NCBI GenBank assembly: GCA_964023275.1
Contig: OZ029914.1
Coordinates: 34,251,424-34,315,423 of the forward strand
Direction: 5' to 3'
DNA from: Norana najaformis
Taxonomy: Eukaryota; Annelida; Clitellata; Crassiclitellata; Hormogastridae
Length of the DNA stretch: 64,000 nucleotides
Part shown: piece by piece, positions 21,801 to 36,800 of the stretch
How the letters are laid out: the number at the start of each line of letters is the position of its first letter
How positions within the stretch are numbered: position 1 is the first letter of the stretch
Translations under genes and position numbers: made by a program
The notes under the pieces: model-generated
What the model was told of the DNA's origin: nothing
What the model saw: the letters and a program-made list of their open reading frames with translations, nothing else
Database searches by the model: none

Positions 21801-24800
21801 ATATAAATATTTATATAGCACCTTTTGACAACCTTTCAAATGCATCTAATTGAAAAATACTAACCTAAAGCAACAGAAAAACTGTGCACTGCAAACTGCT
21901 GAGTTGCAATTTTTAAATCCTGACAACTCACAGTTACTATACAGTCTGTATTCTCATGGCTAATTGGATAGACAAAGTGAGAATATATATATACACAAAG
22001 TGAGAATATATTTAAGTCTAATAAGAAATTGGGATGCTTACCTGTTGGTGCCACTGGTTCTCTGGCTGGGAAGGTTGGAATCATAAGTTTGGATGGTGTC
22101 GTACTTGGTGCTGGATCTGGAATATGACAGCTACTCAGGGTTACTCCAAACATGTTGTCTGGAGGAACATTGGCAAAGTTGATGAACCTGAAAATGTATA
22201 AATTCTCAATTTGCAATTATGCTTTCACACCTTGAAAATCCTTTGCAAATGCCCTTCTGATCAAGATGAGAAGCAGTAGTAAAATGCAACAGCGCATAAT
22301 TTCATACTGTAATATTACGCAGTACATTCCCTTGTAGCCTCTTATGAATAGAAATTAATCTGTAAAAGTTTTATGTGTATCAAATGTTGATATCTTACTC
22401 TTGTCTGATGGTTACATCTCCAATGCATCCCACAAATGGCGTTGAGCTGGCCACGTTCTGCATCACAATAGTGTGTGTAGAAGGAATGCCACCAAAGTAG
22501 AGCGGTGAATTTGTTACAGTTTTATGTTTGCCCTCAACCTTTGCAGTCAGAGTTTCTGTATCATCTATGTGTAGCGATATCCTAGAACATTTACCAAATG
22601 TGGTCTGTATACCATGATATGTTGAAACAGTTTGTTTCCTGTATGATAGCAATTATTGTCCGTACATAGATAAGTGCTAAAGTTTTACGTACTGTATTGA
22701 AGTTTTTCAGAGATTAAACAAGAAATTTAACACCTATGACATGTGGTTCCTCAGAATTCTCCTTCGTTTACAGCGTTACACCTACGAATCGTAATCGTAA
22801 TCGTAATTCCAATATTTCTACAGCGCCCAACGAAAGCCGCGCCGCGGGGACCAGCTTATTCACAGGCGCTCAGTCAAAACAAAATCGATAGGCAAAAGGG
22901 TTCGGTTACGGGTCAAGATCCAAGAGTCAGGCAGAGAGCGAACCGTTCTACACCCCCAGCAGTAGTGTGATACTAGTTGATCCCCTCTCGCACGCTTACC
23001 CCCCACTCAAGGCAAACGACAGGTCGCTGGGAGCCAAATTCCCTGCAGAGTTAGCGACGCTGACGGACGAACAACAGCTGCAAGATTTTAGCACAGTAGC
23101 CTCGCAGAGAATCATCAATGCTATTTTAACAGCCGTTGGGCGCGACGATGAGGGAGGTATGGAGGGATTGAATTTACACAAATACTCCTTTCATAATCGT
23201 ATGGGACATATTTGCACATGATATGCAATTAAAAGTGATCTACAAAAACCAGTCGTATGTGCATGGAGACAAGTATAAAACATCCACTGAATGAATTTCG
23301 CATAGCCGATTGTTATGATGAAAGAAAAACTTAAATAAATAAGTGCGTGTTTCTACATGTTATAAAATAACGACACTGATAAAAATAGCGGATTGCACCC
23401 TCGAAGTTCCTCTGCACCTGAGTCCTAGAACTGCTTCTTACAATGAAAGACGAAGTTTTAATATAAATAACAGAAAAGCATATTATTAATCTTTTCCTAT
23501 TGTAGGGTTTTAACTCACTCTTTTCCATCTTTTCTGACAGTCAGGTAATGCCAGTGATAGTCACTGTAAGAGTCTGCCTTGGATTCCAGGGCAGTGACAC
23601 GACCTTCAGCAATGTTCATTGCAACAACTTTTCCATCAGTAAGAGACATTGAGAAAGCGCTCTTCTGTTTAAGTAAATAATCAAGATTACAAACTGTAAA
23701 TCCCCACATTTTCGGTGTCTTTTAGCTAATAATTGTACACCTGTTAGTGTTCTTAGACTCTCCATCATCTTACATTTGAGTATTTGAACATTTTATTCGA
23801 ATCTCAAAACAAAACTTTCTGAACTTCATTTAAGTATTTGACCATTTTATTCAAAGCCCAAAACAAAACTTTCTGAACTTCAACTGACTCATCTGGATTT
23901 TCTTCATTTACCATCCTTCAGATAGGCTATCTATGGCACCACATTTCCTCCTTTAGCATCTCTGACTTGGCTCCACCTCTAACTTTTGACCATTACACTG
24001 AAACTGACTCAGGAAGTCGACCCCTACAGATTTGATTTGACTAGGACAAGCTGGTGAATGAACTAGTCTCTATGATGCAGCTTTTGTACGGTGCAAAATA
24101 ATAGAAATTTGTGCAATTTACATTACGTTTTTCTAATTATTCTTTGATTCAAGCAGGAACTGAAGGAACAATTTATAATTATTTGGTACACTTGTATGTA
24201 CCTACGTCATGAGTTGTGGCGAGGTTTTGCTTATTCTGAGACATTTTGGCTTAAAGAATGTTGTACTAGAAAATACTTCGCTAAACATTTCAGTTTATGC
24301 AAATACTCACTTTTAGTCTACAGCTCATTATTCTTTGATGGAATTTCGTTGTTCTACAAGTTTTTTTATATTATAAATGCACACTGATTCATCACTAGGT
24401 CTTTATCATAGATTGCATTAGAATTTCAACTACAACTGTCATGCTATGTTAGCTTATAGTGTGGCTTTCTCGTCAGTACCTGTGTTTCCATGTTATCCGT
24501 TGCATAGAACAAAAGTCCGTATTTTTCAAGACTCTTAAACTTCACAGACATCTCAAACGTTGCATCGATACTGACTGAAGGCAGACTGATGTAGGATTCA
24601 TTAGCGTCGTGATTAAATGAGATGGTACGAACTGTCTGCATTCATGAACACCAGCGAAAACACAAGTTTTCATTTTGCACAAAATTTCAAATACGTGTCA
24701 CTTTCAATTATTATAATGTCGTTCGCGTTTAGCCATGTTCAAATGCTTAAATTCACCACGGGTTATAGGAAGTAATTAAAGGTGTTTTGCATTAAAAATC

Positions 24801-27800
24801 TATCCTTTACTGTCAAATATTTGGATAAACTTAACTTGTAAGGACACAATCATGTTGTAAAGAAAATTCGGTTTGCAAAGTGCAAGATAAAAGGAAGATC
24901 TCATTTCCAATGCAAAAAAGTCTGACTTAATAAAGCAGCCAGCAAGCTAACCTCTGTACACCCTGGCAAAAAATCGTTCGCCTCAATGTTTTCATTGATA
25001 TTCCTATTTGTGGCTCCAAGTTGAATGTTTTTGATGCAACCTTTAAAACCTTTTTGAGTCACATTCCTAGAATAATTAACAGAATTACCAAACAGTTACC
25101 AAACATGGAATGCAGTCATATTAATGCATAACTGTCCTCCTGTACAATGCTAATTTATAAAAATACTTTCTTCAAGTGATGCCGGAATGAATAGTGGAAA
25201 ACTGACATGAAAACCAACAGCAATAAAATTCTCATCACCTAACCAAAATAAGGAATTTAAACATCACAATTCACAGCAACTGTGTCATTAAAAAACTTAA
25301 AATAAAATTTAGAAAAAAGAAGATATCGAGTACTGACGCATTGGAGTAAGTGTGCATTCCTTTGAAACCTCCAAAGTAGATATATGGATCAATCTCAAGG
25401 TCTTTGAGGTGAAGAGGTGATCGTGCGCTGTTTACTACACAATTAAAAGACATCACACAATGTTGTCTTATACTACCAAACTGATGATACAAAATATTGA
25501 AGCCGCATAAAAAATTACAAATAATATCAAATATAATGAAAAATTAAGTAACTCTTATTTAACATTCACTCAAACTGCTTCAATCTCTCAATGAAAACAA
25601 CTAATGTTTAGCTGTTTACCAGTGCTTGAGTCTATTTTTAGAATTCCATCCTGGTTCATGCGATTTGCTGTGACAACGTGCCAGTTGCCATCATTATAGC
25701 GTTGTGTCGAAGCAATAGTTGCCCAGCCAGAACCCAGTTCATATTGGTAGATGACCTTTCCGTCCTTGAGCTCAAGTGAAAGGAAGTCTCTTCCAGGCAT
25801 TCCCATAAGGAACATAAGTCCTTCACTAGCAAATGTTCGGAATGAAAACTTGACAAGACTGGCTTTGGCAGGGTTGAACCGATCCTTGGCCAGGATGACG
25901 TATCCATTACCACCAAACATGTACCCATTGACTTGAGGTTCTTGCAAGACATCACTGTAAATTATCAGGACCAGTATTTTTTTATATCAAGAGCATATCA
26001 AACAAAATCAACCAAAAATAGTTTGCTGCATGCTGAATTGTTTTCTGTTACATTTAACGAAAACGTCTCAATATACTTTCGTCATGAAATATAAAATATA
26101 GGATTAAGTGCAGGCCACGATTCTATCACCTTCCCAGAAACAACGTAGAATTGAGCCCAACTTTACCTTATTTTGACACATGTTCCCAATACTGGTACCA
26201 AATGTTTTCAGATATAGCTCCCAGAAAATTAGCCCTTGTGCAATTATTTTATTCATATCTTCTTTTGCATTCTTGCCACTGCTATAGGTTAAAACACAAG
26301 ATATATAATAATTGCTAGGGATGCTAATATTTGATTTTAAATGAAGTTGATAATAAAACTAACCGGGCAAGACATCTTTTAATGTTCTCAGCTGATACAA
26401 AGTTCCAAAGTCCCATTGCCACACCATCAAACTTGACATCCTCAATGTATCCAGTGAAATTAGTAAATGACAAGATGTCTTTGAAATCGTTCTAAATTAA
26501 TAAGGAAATACAGTTATACTAAAGATTACATATGTCTTTTCTCTTTCTGTGTAGACCATATGGATTATTAGTATTACACTGATTCAAGTGGCATGGGAAC
26601 CAAAGTAAGGTTGCCTCAGACAACCAAACAGGCATCTGAGTGAAAAAAGTCTAAATATACGTATAAAATAAAAACTGGCAAACATTCCAAGTTACAAATG
26701 CAAGTAATAAATACTACAATTCATCACCATCGTTGTCGTCATCATCATCGTAGTCGTCGTCGTGATCAATATCATCGTCATCATTAACTGAACCAGTTAG
26801 AGATAAGCACCTACTTTGTATGCTTCAGTAACTCCAGCAATGAAAACACGGGTCGTGTGATCAAAGTCAAGAACCAAAGACTCTCCCTCAGATTCTCCCT
26901 GCTTCTCTACAGATTCTTCGTTTGGGGTTCGAATCGCCAGTGTTCCATTTCGCCTATTCCTAGGTTCAGGTTATAAAATATCACATAATCGTACTTATTT
27001 TTATATAGCACACTGCTATCAAAGTCAACAGGACATTTTACCGGTTAGCTATGCTCGGGCTTCTGTGCAAGAAAATAGGAGGCAAGTTTGCAAAGCGATA
27101 GTGCCCACATTGATCAAGGCTTATTTCAAGGGTAGCATAGGCTACATGGCGACCTATGTCACCTGGCAGTTGTGGCAGAAGAACTCGGCCGAAAACAATT
27201 CGTTAAAATGAGCAGGGTCGTAGTTATAGGGTCGCTATAGAAAAGCATGTATGTAGGCCTAGGCGAGTATAGGCCTACACGTATGTGAAATTTTCTACAG
27301 CGCTTTCTGAGTAGTCTACCTCGTCAAAGCGGTCCTCACTAGTTTATGTACGTTTTTATAAATATGTGCATACCATCAATCCATTTCGAATGCAGTACGG
27401 TATCTAGTTTAGTATCCTATTCTTGCATTCATACATGGAAAGTAGACCTACATAGGGTCTTCTCTGCACCTGTCGATAGTGTCAAACTCAGCAACGCGCT
27501 TGAGCTTCTCTTGCAGTAGGACTGCAGTTAGAAAACCCGCCATAGTGTAGCCATTGTTGACGGCCATTTACTCGCGTATGAAAACGGCGAATTTTGAACC
27601 CCTTATAAATCCAAACCCTTAAACCGATTGACTTAAATTCGATGAGGCTGAAAGCGTCTCCATCAACACAAGTAGTGGAGTTATCGGATTACCGGTGAGC
27701 GACCCCTCCGACACCCAACGTATACACACTTTTTCAGTTTGTGGTCATGTTCTCGGGTCAGCCTACATCAGGTGACACGTGTGGACCGATTTTAAAGTGC

Positions 27801-30800
27801 GATGGATCCTTCGATGCTGGTTGGTGTAGGCCTATAGATGTCGCTTTTCTATCTTAGAGCTTTCCGATAGGTTAAATTATTTGTCTTTTTGTGGAGAAAA
27901 AAAGTTGAAATAGCATATGTAGTGCTTCTATCAAAATTGTTGACCCATTGATACGTTAGCATTAATCGAAGCAAAAACGAGCGTTCGACCACAAAGCAAA
28001 TTTTGAAGAAAACTCAAATTTAGTTTAAAAGAGTTGCGTGCAAATTTTAACTAACATTGCGCATCTGAAATATCTATTTTCAGAAATTTAATCTACTTTC
28101 TAAACAGCTAAATGTAGGCCTACACAATGCCACAGAAAAATAAAATTTAATTTGAAGAATTTTGAAACAAAACTGACAAATCCCGCCAGCTTATCATTCG
28201 CCTTTAAATTTGTTCACCCCTCAGACTCACAGATATTGCGCCCGCTCATTGGGTGCTTTCAGTCGTATTTTATCCCAAACCAGAATGGTTTCGAGTTCCA
28301 GGAGATACATGTATATGAACATTCTGTATATGAATTCAGATAGGAATACTCATGAGTCACCCTTTAGACTCCAAATTTTGTGCTCGCTCATGGGCTACTT
28401 TCACTCGTGTTTTATCCTAAGCCAGAATGGTATTCAGCTCCCGGAGTTTCCTGGTAGAAGGCTGTGGAATTGGTACCTGTTCGCTATGCAAGTTCCGTAA
28501 TGTTGTTAGGTCTAAACTAAAATCAAATCGTTTTTGGTTTGCGTATCCACTGAAGTGAGTCTTCCGGTCTATGTGGATTCGTGGATTTTTATTACATATG
28601 CCCAAAGCATTGCGATTTTCAGAAGGGGGTTTTGCGTAGAAACTGCAGCTTACATGTGCAATAGACCTAATACGATAGCGGCACTACAAGATTAGATTAC
28701 ATCAGGGTAGACGGTACACAGGATACACAGGTTTACAGCTGTACCATTAACAGATTGTGTCGTAGGCCTATAGGCCTATAGTCTACTATTGAGGTTTTTT
28801 AATATTAATATCTCTCTATCTTAGACCGACGTAGATCTCAACATATGTATGAGGCTTTATATGATTACATGCTACATGCCATCGAATGCGATTAGTAATA
28901 TGTTACCTGCAGGAACCATATGCTGAACAAGACACTAAGTTTGTTTGTAATACGAGTTCAGTTAGCATTCATAGCAACTGACCTGGTCATGATGGCTTCA
29001 TGCCAAACTCCGTCAGAAACAACTTTCTGATTCGTGATGATTGCCGCACCAGAGCAGAGATCGAATTTAAACACAGCTTTTCCACCAATGATTTGCAAAG
29101 ACATGTAGTTCTTCTAGACAAAAAAATTGAAAAAAATTCAGAAAAAGCTCAAGAAAATATATTAATACGTTTCTCTTAATTTATCAGAGATGTAATATGC
29201 AGAAAGCAAATCCCCACAAAATTTACTACACTATAAGCCAACTGCAGCCTTATCATTATCATTGCAAGTGCCATGCGGATTGCCGAATCGCTAGACGCAC
29301 GTACCGTTTCATGGCTTTTATTTGACCCCGCATAGAAAAGCAGTCCATTGTTGGCGGTGGTTTTGAAGTAGAGTGAGATGCGGCTGTATATGCCAGCTGC
29401 CATCAGGTCCTGAGGATAACGCACTTGGAGAGATGAGCTCTCCCTGAAGTTCATGCACCCTCGTATCTACAAGGCCAAGAATATTCAAAGATAGCGACAG
29501 GCGTATTAATGCTGTCGTATTGTTACGACTTTGTCTACTTCCGCTTGGATGTCCTTCTGGAATCATATCTGAGTTTTTTTTACATAAACGACAAAGAAAT
29601 ATAACAATTCATCTGAATAATGTTCCGGAGGCACTATTAGCTTCGTAACTACCAGATTCCAAGTCTCCGTAGACTAATACGAAATTTCTCTGGATTGAAT
29701 CTAGGCTTAAAGGCACCATTATTTATCCTCCTGCATTAGACACCTTTATTACTAAGTTCAATAACCTCAAATGATACAGAATAGTTGCTCAAATTAAGTA
29801 GAAAACTTATGTATAAATTGCAAAAATCACTAATCGAATGGTGAATGGTTAGCATAAAATTAGGCCCCCTACAAATTTTAAAGAGAATAACAGAAACTCA
29901 CCAGATTTGCTTGATCGCGTAGCATGTTGGACTTCAGGTCAAGTCCCAGCTGCCGTATCCTGATGGCATGACTACTCAAGCGGGAAAGAAGATCAGTGAC
30001 ATTTGGGACTAGTCTCAGGATCTTCTCTACCTCGACCTGTGCTGTCTTTATGCTACGTTTGGCACGGCTAACTTTTTTCTGAATTTCAGCCAACTTATGC
30101 TGATCTTCTAGAAGACGATCCACAATTACGTTGATCTTTTTCTCGACATTTTCCGCTTTTGTCTGTGCATCCATTGCTTTCATTACAGCTTTCCTGGCCT
30201 TCGTTTCATAGTCTTCTGAACCACATTATATCATTACCACACATATGATGCAAGTCAGCGTAAAGAAACATATGCAAAGTAGTCATTACTGTGCCAGACC
30301 ACAAAGGTCAGGTCCAGCATTCACTCTACAGTTGCTTACAAATATGGAATATGAATAATGTTAATGTATTAATAATAAAAGAATAATGTAAAAATAGGAA
30401 AAGATGATGATAGTAGGCCTACTTCTTCAAATTAAAAACAGTTCATCAATGATATTGCAACGTTCAATTATATCTTAATAATAATAATTAAAGTTGCGAT
30501 GCTATAAAGAAGATATTATACCTGCTGGCATCTTATCAAGTCCTCTAACTATTCTGATATATTCATTTTTGATTGGGTAGTTGATCTTCTTCAATTCTTC
30601 AATTCTTTTCTTTACATTGTCCAAACGTGTTTTCAAGTCTATGCAAAAATCTTCATTCTTCAATACAGGAAATACAAAACCATTAAGAATAACATGCATG
30701 AAAACAAGGAAAGTGCCAAAAACCCATATCATCTGTCAAGAGCTTCTCAAAGCGCTGCACATCCGGCTTAGTAACTGTTCTAGGAGATGCGACAATAACA

Positions 30801-33800
30801 TAAAAATAACATATAAGATGATATAAGCTGCGTAAAAGAGCAGTCTACGTATTCGCACTGGAAGACAGTTCCAACAGGATGGTCATAAAAAGCACAGTGT
30901 GCTCTAATTAATTGGCGATGTTAATTTCCGCATTGGGAAAACAACGCAGTGAGTGATCGTTGACTCAGCTTCAGCTGACTTGAACACCGATCTTCCTGAC
31001 CTATGCCAAGGCGAAACCGACCTGCAAGGTTCGTTTCAGCAAGAAGACTTTGAATTGGATCCGTTTCTCGAAATGAAGCCAGCTTAGTGTTCCTCGTACA
31101 CATTTGAATAGAATGTTGGAATTTCTGGTTTGATAATACCACGGCAGCACAGCTGAATGCAGCAAATATGTCAAAGTGCTACAAAAATATTGAAACTATT
31201 ATGATGTTTATCTATCGCAATATCAATTATTGACTTACCAAGTTCAACTGCAGCGATGGCATCCGCTTGTCTTTGAAGGTCTTGACTTCGTCTACGTGAC
31301 TCTGTTGCTTGGTCCGTAAGATTAGAGTACTTCAATAAAAACACGAAGTAAAAACCTGCTGTAGTCAAGATGTGGGGTTTAGAGTGGATTGAATTGTCAA
31401 AGTTTTCCAGGCGGCTCGCTAAATTCATTTTATTGAAAATTGTTTTAGAAATAGGGGGTCCTTCCAGACGTTTTAAGCCACGTAAAGTTGTAATTTTTGC
31501 CTGTATTTTTATTTCCAGCTTATTATATGAATTAGATTTACTTGGAAACCACTGCTTTCACTTGCAAGCAAAAACACGTTCTTATTTAATGTCTTACACG
31601 GTTGTGACCTAAATAGTGAACAAAAGTCATATAAAGAGAGCAGTAGAAATACTAACCATGCCAGATACCTCTTCAGCGACACTGATAGCTTCAAGCGATG
31701 CATTCAGAGCACCGTTTATAGCCGAAATGATCGTCTGGTAAACTTTGGATGCATTCAAAGCAGCCTCTGCGGATCTGCGTGTGTCGAGTATCAGACTGAA
31801 ACAAAAAGTGCTCCGTTAATTTGAAGAGACCACTAGAAAGAGAACCTGGAACTAAAACCAAGAAGAATCATCATTAAAAAATCCATGTAATCATAAAGGT
31901 ATTTTGCAACTTACTAATCCATACGTGTATCTGTAGAGTTCAAGCTGTCAATACACACGCTTGACAGATTCATTAGCAATCAACATATAGTTACAATAAT
32001 TCAATGTAGATTTACAAGATATTTCATCTTCTGCGTTTCCATCCAAATCTAACAATGACACACTTCCATACAATACAATACGACACAGTTCAATGCTAGA
32101 CAATACAATCTAATTCAACAGTCCATTCCTAGTGTGCCAATTATATTTCTGACAATCAAGGTAACATTTTAGTTTACGTTTATTACAATTGACATTTCTG
32201 GGTATTCCCAGTGTTTACCCATCAAGCACTTCATTCTCTCCCTTCAACTTAAGCGCGTGTTTTGTGGCATTATCAACCAGAGGTCGAAGAATCGTGCTTT
32301 CCTCTGACAATGTGTCCACTGACCGCTGCAGCTGTCCTATGGCGCCGTCCAATCGACTAGACTCACTTTCCAGATCCTACAGTCAACCAACAGAAAGACA
32401 GATCAACAAACCAATCAATCGACCAACTAATTAATCGACTGTCAAATCCTTCCGTCTGTCTCCATATATATGTAATATGTTCCTCTGTCTGTCTGTTTGT
32501 CTGTCTCTCTCTCTGTTTCTGTCTCTCTATCTACAGAGCAAAGCGATCCCATTCCTCAGATGCCGCCCATAGCAATGGTTCTCAAAGTACCGTTGATTAG
32601 AGTACTGAGAAAATTTAAATGTACATGTTTTTATATAGGGACCGTATGGCATCGACCCTGCTCATTTTCCAATGAAAATACAATGAATGTATTTCGTGTG
32701 AGGTCCTTCAACACCGATTAGATTACTGAGTAAATGTAAATGTACTCTCAATGCTTAGGATTCCATCACTATGGTGTTTATACTATTACATCGGGTGCCA
32801 TGCCACTTACGGTCCCCGTGTACGAACCGTGCTAGCCCGAGATTCAAATCTTTGAAATAAGCCACGACCGTGATGCGAACCGGCATCCTCACGCTCAGAA
32901 GCGCCTTGATGTAGACCTAAGCTTTAACCAATGTAGCTAACTAGGCCACTAACTAGAATGCTAGAGTGATCATTGAGTATACAATGACCACGTTCAACAG
33001 AATTTATAAATAATTAACAGCAAATGTTAACCAATTATTTAATTTTATATAAATATCTTCAATTTATAGTCTTTATAATTGCAATAAAACTCGTACGCCA
33101 CGAATACGGTAAGCTTCTCTTCCAGAAGTAAGACATTTTCTAGCTTCATCCAGAAACTTCCTGACTCGATCGATACAACTGTGAATGTCTGTCTGGGTAT
33201 GAAGAATCTTAGAATTTGCATCCTGCAATGCGCGGCATGGTGGGCAGACGGGAAGCATATAAAGAACCGAGGCACAAATATGGCTTTTAAAAGTTGTTGA
33301 GGCAGTGGAAGAAGAGCAAAATAATATAGAACGGGACGAATTATTGACCAGATTACCTAAAGCTCTTCAGACTGAAGAAAGAAGATACTGGAGATAGAAG
33401 CAAATGGAAAAGAAGGATCCGTGTGGCTGACCCCTTCCCTAGGAGGGGTTAATTTTAGCCAGAAGGAAGGAAAGAATTATTCCCGATGAAGCAGAAGAAG
33501 GTCGAGGTAATGGTAACAATAAGAAACAGAAGAAATTTGAAACAAGAGCTGTAAATATACCATATGATGCATCAACTGGTATTCTCGTTTGTGGCGCATA
33601 CTAATGTAAAAACTTCAAACACGAATAATTTTTAGACCTTACTGCTGGGACAAAGGAACATTATAAGGTTTGAAAAGTAGTGATGCTTTGTTTTTTTTTT
33701 GTTTTTACGTGCATAAATTGTGTTGTGTTGCTGTTAGCACTTATTTCTAAATTTAGTAGTAACTATTAAATTACTTTAAAAAATAAGAATGAAATCACCA

Positions 33801-36800
33801 TATAATTGGTCGATCAATCTAAAACCTGATGCGTCTTACAGTGACATAATGCGTGAGCTGTCGAATGCGGTTGTTCATTTCACTGGCCGTCTGTGAATGG
33901 TTAAGGGAGTGGCGACTGCTGTTCTGCAGATCCTGCAGCTTATTCAAGATATCATTGATGAAGATGCTTATATCCGCTGTACGGTTGGATTGAGTTGAGG
34001 CACGGTCCATCAGCTTCTTCGCTTTCCTCAGCGCTTAGTTAGAAAATCAAACACCACACTAGTATCCTACTAACTTCAGTAAAGCAACTCCAGGCATCAC
34101 AATACATGTCATTATGTCATTATCTCTACTAAAACCACCAGCCATCTCATCGTTAAAAACTAGTTATTATTTTTCTTAATTTTTTATCTAATGTTACATA
34201 GTTTTGAATTTTGCTCATAACAGTTAGCATATATGGGGCTAGATTACAGTAAGACATTACCATGAAGATAAATTATGCCTGGTTGATGCCTTGGGCATTA
34301 GGATAACGGCGATATAGAAGTCATGAAGTATTTAGAATATAAAGTTATATGAAGTAGACTGTATCTAACATTATTACTTATGACAGCTCCTGAAGGCAGC
34401 TGTTGGCAGCGATGGGTGCAAATAAATAATCTCCACTTTATTCAGCCTGCTCCTTCGTATCTTGGACATTTCGTTTGCTTCCTTGCCTGGTATTCACCGG
34501 GTGCTCGGCCAGGTCTTCTCGACTAAGTGATTGGCCGGATCATCGGTGTTGAATCAGATGCCTTTCCTTAAGGCACTCTACTTGCCCGTCATATACTTTT
34601 ACTGTATTCGTTAGTTTAATTGGTTTGCTCCTTACAACCTCTTGTCTTTCCAAGCTTTTCTTTGACTGTTCTATCCCTGGATGAGAAATTACGAGACTTG
34701 ATTTCTGCAAGCATCCCTTCAGCCTGCCTCAGTAACTCATCGACATTGCTACCACCAGTGCTTCCCTGGATAGCCCTCAAGATATCCTTGACAAAGTCCA
34801 CAGCCTCTGCAATATCAACAAACAAATTGACCGTGAACGAAGTTACCAAACGATGTCAAAATATACTGTCAAAACAGTTTAGAAACTTAAAAGCTAGAGA
34901 GAAAACTTGGTTTTCAAACCAACTAGCTTTTACGAATGGGTTAAACTGTTGATATAGTCGCAAAGAGGCAATTACATACTCCACGGTGGTAAATTTTTAA
35001 GGGCGGCGATTTGGAAATAGGCCTACCCAACAAAACTGTTGCTTTTTAGTCTTCGTGACTGAACATTCTTCAAGCTTTTTGCAATCACAAGTTCTGGCCA
35101 ACATTTTTTATAAGTTTATTGTACAGTGTTCTTTGTACTAAGGGCTGAAAACTGACAGTAAATGAGGCAAGTCTTTGTCAACTATCGGACTTTACTTTAT
35201 AGATACAGCTAAAGCATCGCACCCAACTCTATCATAATCTAAATGAGCCGGATGGCATGTGAACTACGCTAGGCATTACTTGAGTTGTCTTGATCTGCGT
35301 TGCCCATATAAAAATCTTACCATTTGCTTTCTTGAGAGTCATCTGAACAAGATCTTGGTAGAGATTCTCTGCTTGAACCTTAGCATCAGCTGCATCAGAT
35401 TCTACGAATTCTGTGTTCCTCAAAATAAGATTGGACTATGAAAACGAAATATTGAATGTTCTATTAGAAAAATGCGTTAAACAGTTTTATAAATGCATCA
35501 TTAATGCATTGCAATGCAACATGTGTTTCCACAACAAAATAAGAGACTTTAGTTAGAGTGGTTTTAATGCAAAGGTTTTACCACAAGCCAGGTCTTTTAA
35601 ACTAATAATTAGGAGAAGTAATAATAATTAAGATCAGTAGCCGATCCAGAAGTATCCAACGTATATTTAGGAAAGCTGCGGTCAGAAGCTCAGTGGTGTC
35701 CTGAAGCTGGAAACGTCAACACAGCTAAAGAATAAATTTCAAAATGGGTTGTGAAGTTCAGCGCAAGTACTTTCGAATAAAAATTATAAGCCTAAAAGCT
35801 TAAATTTTTTTCCGAATGCACATTGAGCTAAAGCTGAGAAAAGTTTAATGTTTATGATTTTTGGAGTTTGGTCTCAAAACTCGTTTGTCAGAGCTATAGG
35901 GAGGGAAAACTCCACGGCATTACACGTATCTCCTACCTTAAATCATTACACTGGCTTATATTGCTCATCAAATAATCCTCCAGAGAATTTTACATTTCGG
36001 CTAGCTTTATTACCTCAAACATCTCCTAACCGCAAGATCTTGTCAACGTAAGGCCAGATCCTCTGATTTCCTAGTCCTGACTCACTGTGAGCCAAGGCCT
36101 TTTCCAAGCAGACGTGCATTGGACATGCTGGCCCTAAAGGCATGGAACTCTCTTCCGGTACCTGATCGCGCTTTTTAAGTCTGTTTTTGCCTTAGATCAT
36201 GACTAAAAGCAATTTTCTCGGAATGCAATTCCCCATAGTATGGATGTTTCCGTGTCTGGTACGGGCTGCCACTGGGGCTCGATTGGTTCTAGCCCTGATT
36301 TCTGCATCAATAATGATTTAGCTTAGAAACGATAATCGACTGATACCTTGGACATTGAATACAGTCACGCTGCAGAAGTACGATTGGATTGGTTCTAAAC
36401 ACATATCTGACCTTAGCGGTGACTTCAATGCCAAGCGTTTGGACTTGGTTTAGCTCTTCCTTCAGGAGGGTCTGCTGATAGGAGCCATTGGGTTGGTTGG
36501 TCAAATTATCAACCAGAGGTCTTAGCTCGGCAACAGTCTGGTTGATCTTTCCAAGGCGCTGGAAGGCGAGGATACCAACAGAAACACTGCCCAACTCCTG
36601 CCTCATTGAAGATATGCTGTGTTCAATGGTTTCGATGTCATCCATCAACACGTGAATGCAATCGTTACAATCTACAGTGGAAGAGATCAATGAGACCAAT
36701 TTCCATCCAATTTATTCTATATGCATATTATTATTATATGTTATTATATATTAATGTATATATACAATTTGTTGTATATACGTAATGTAATATAACGTAA

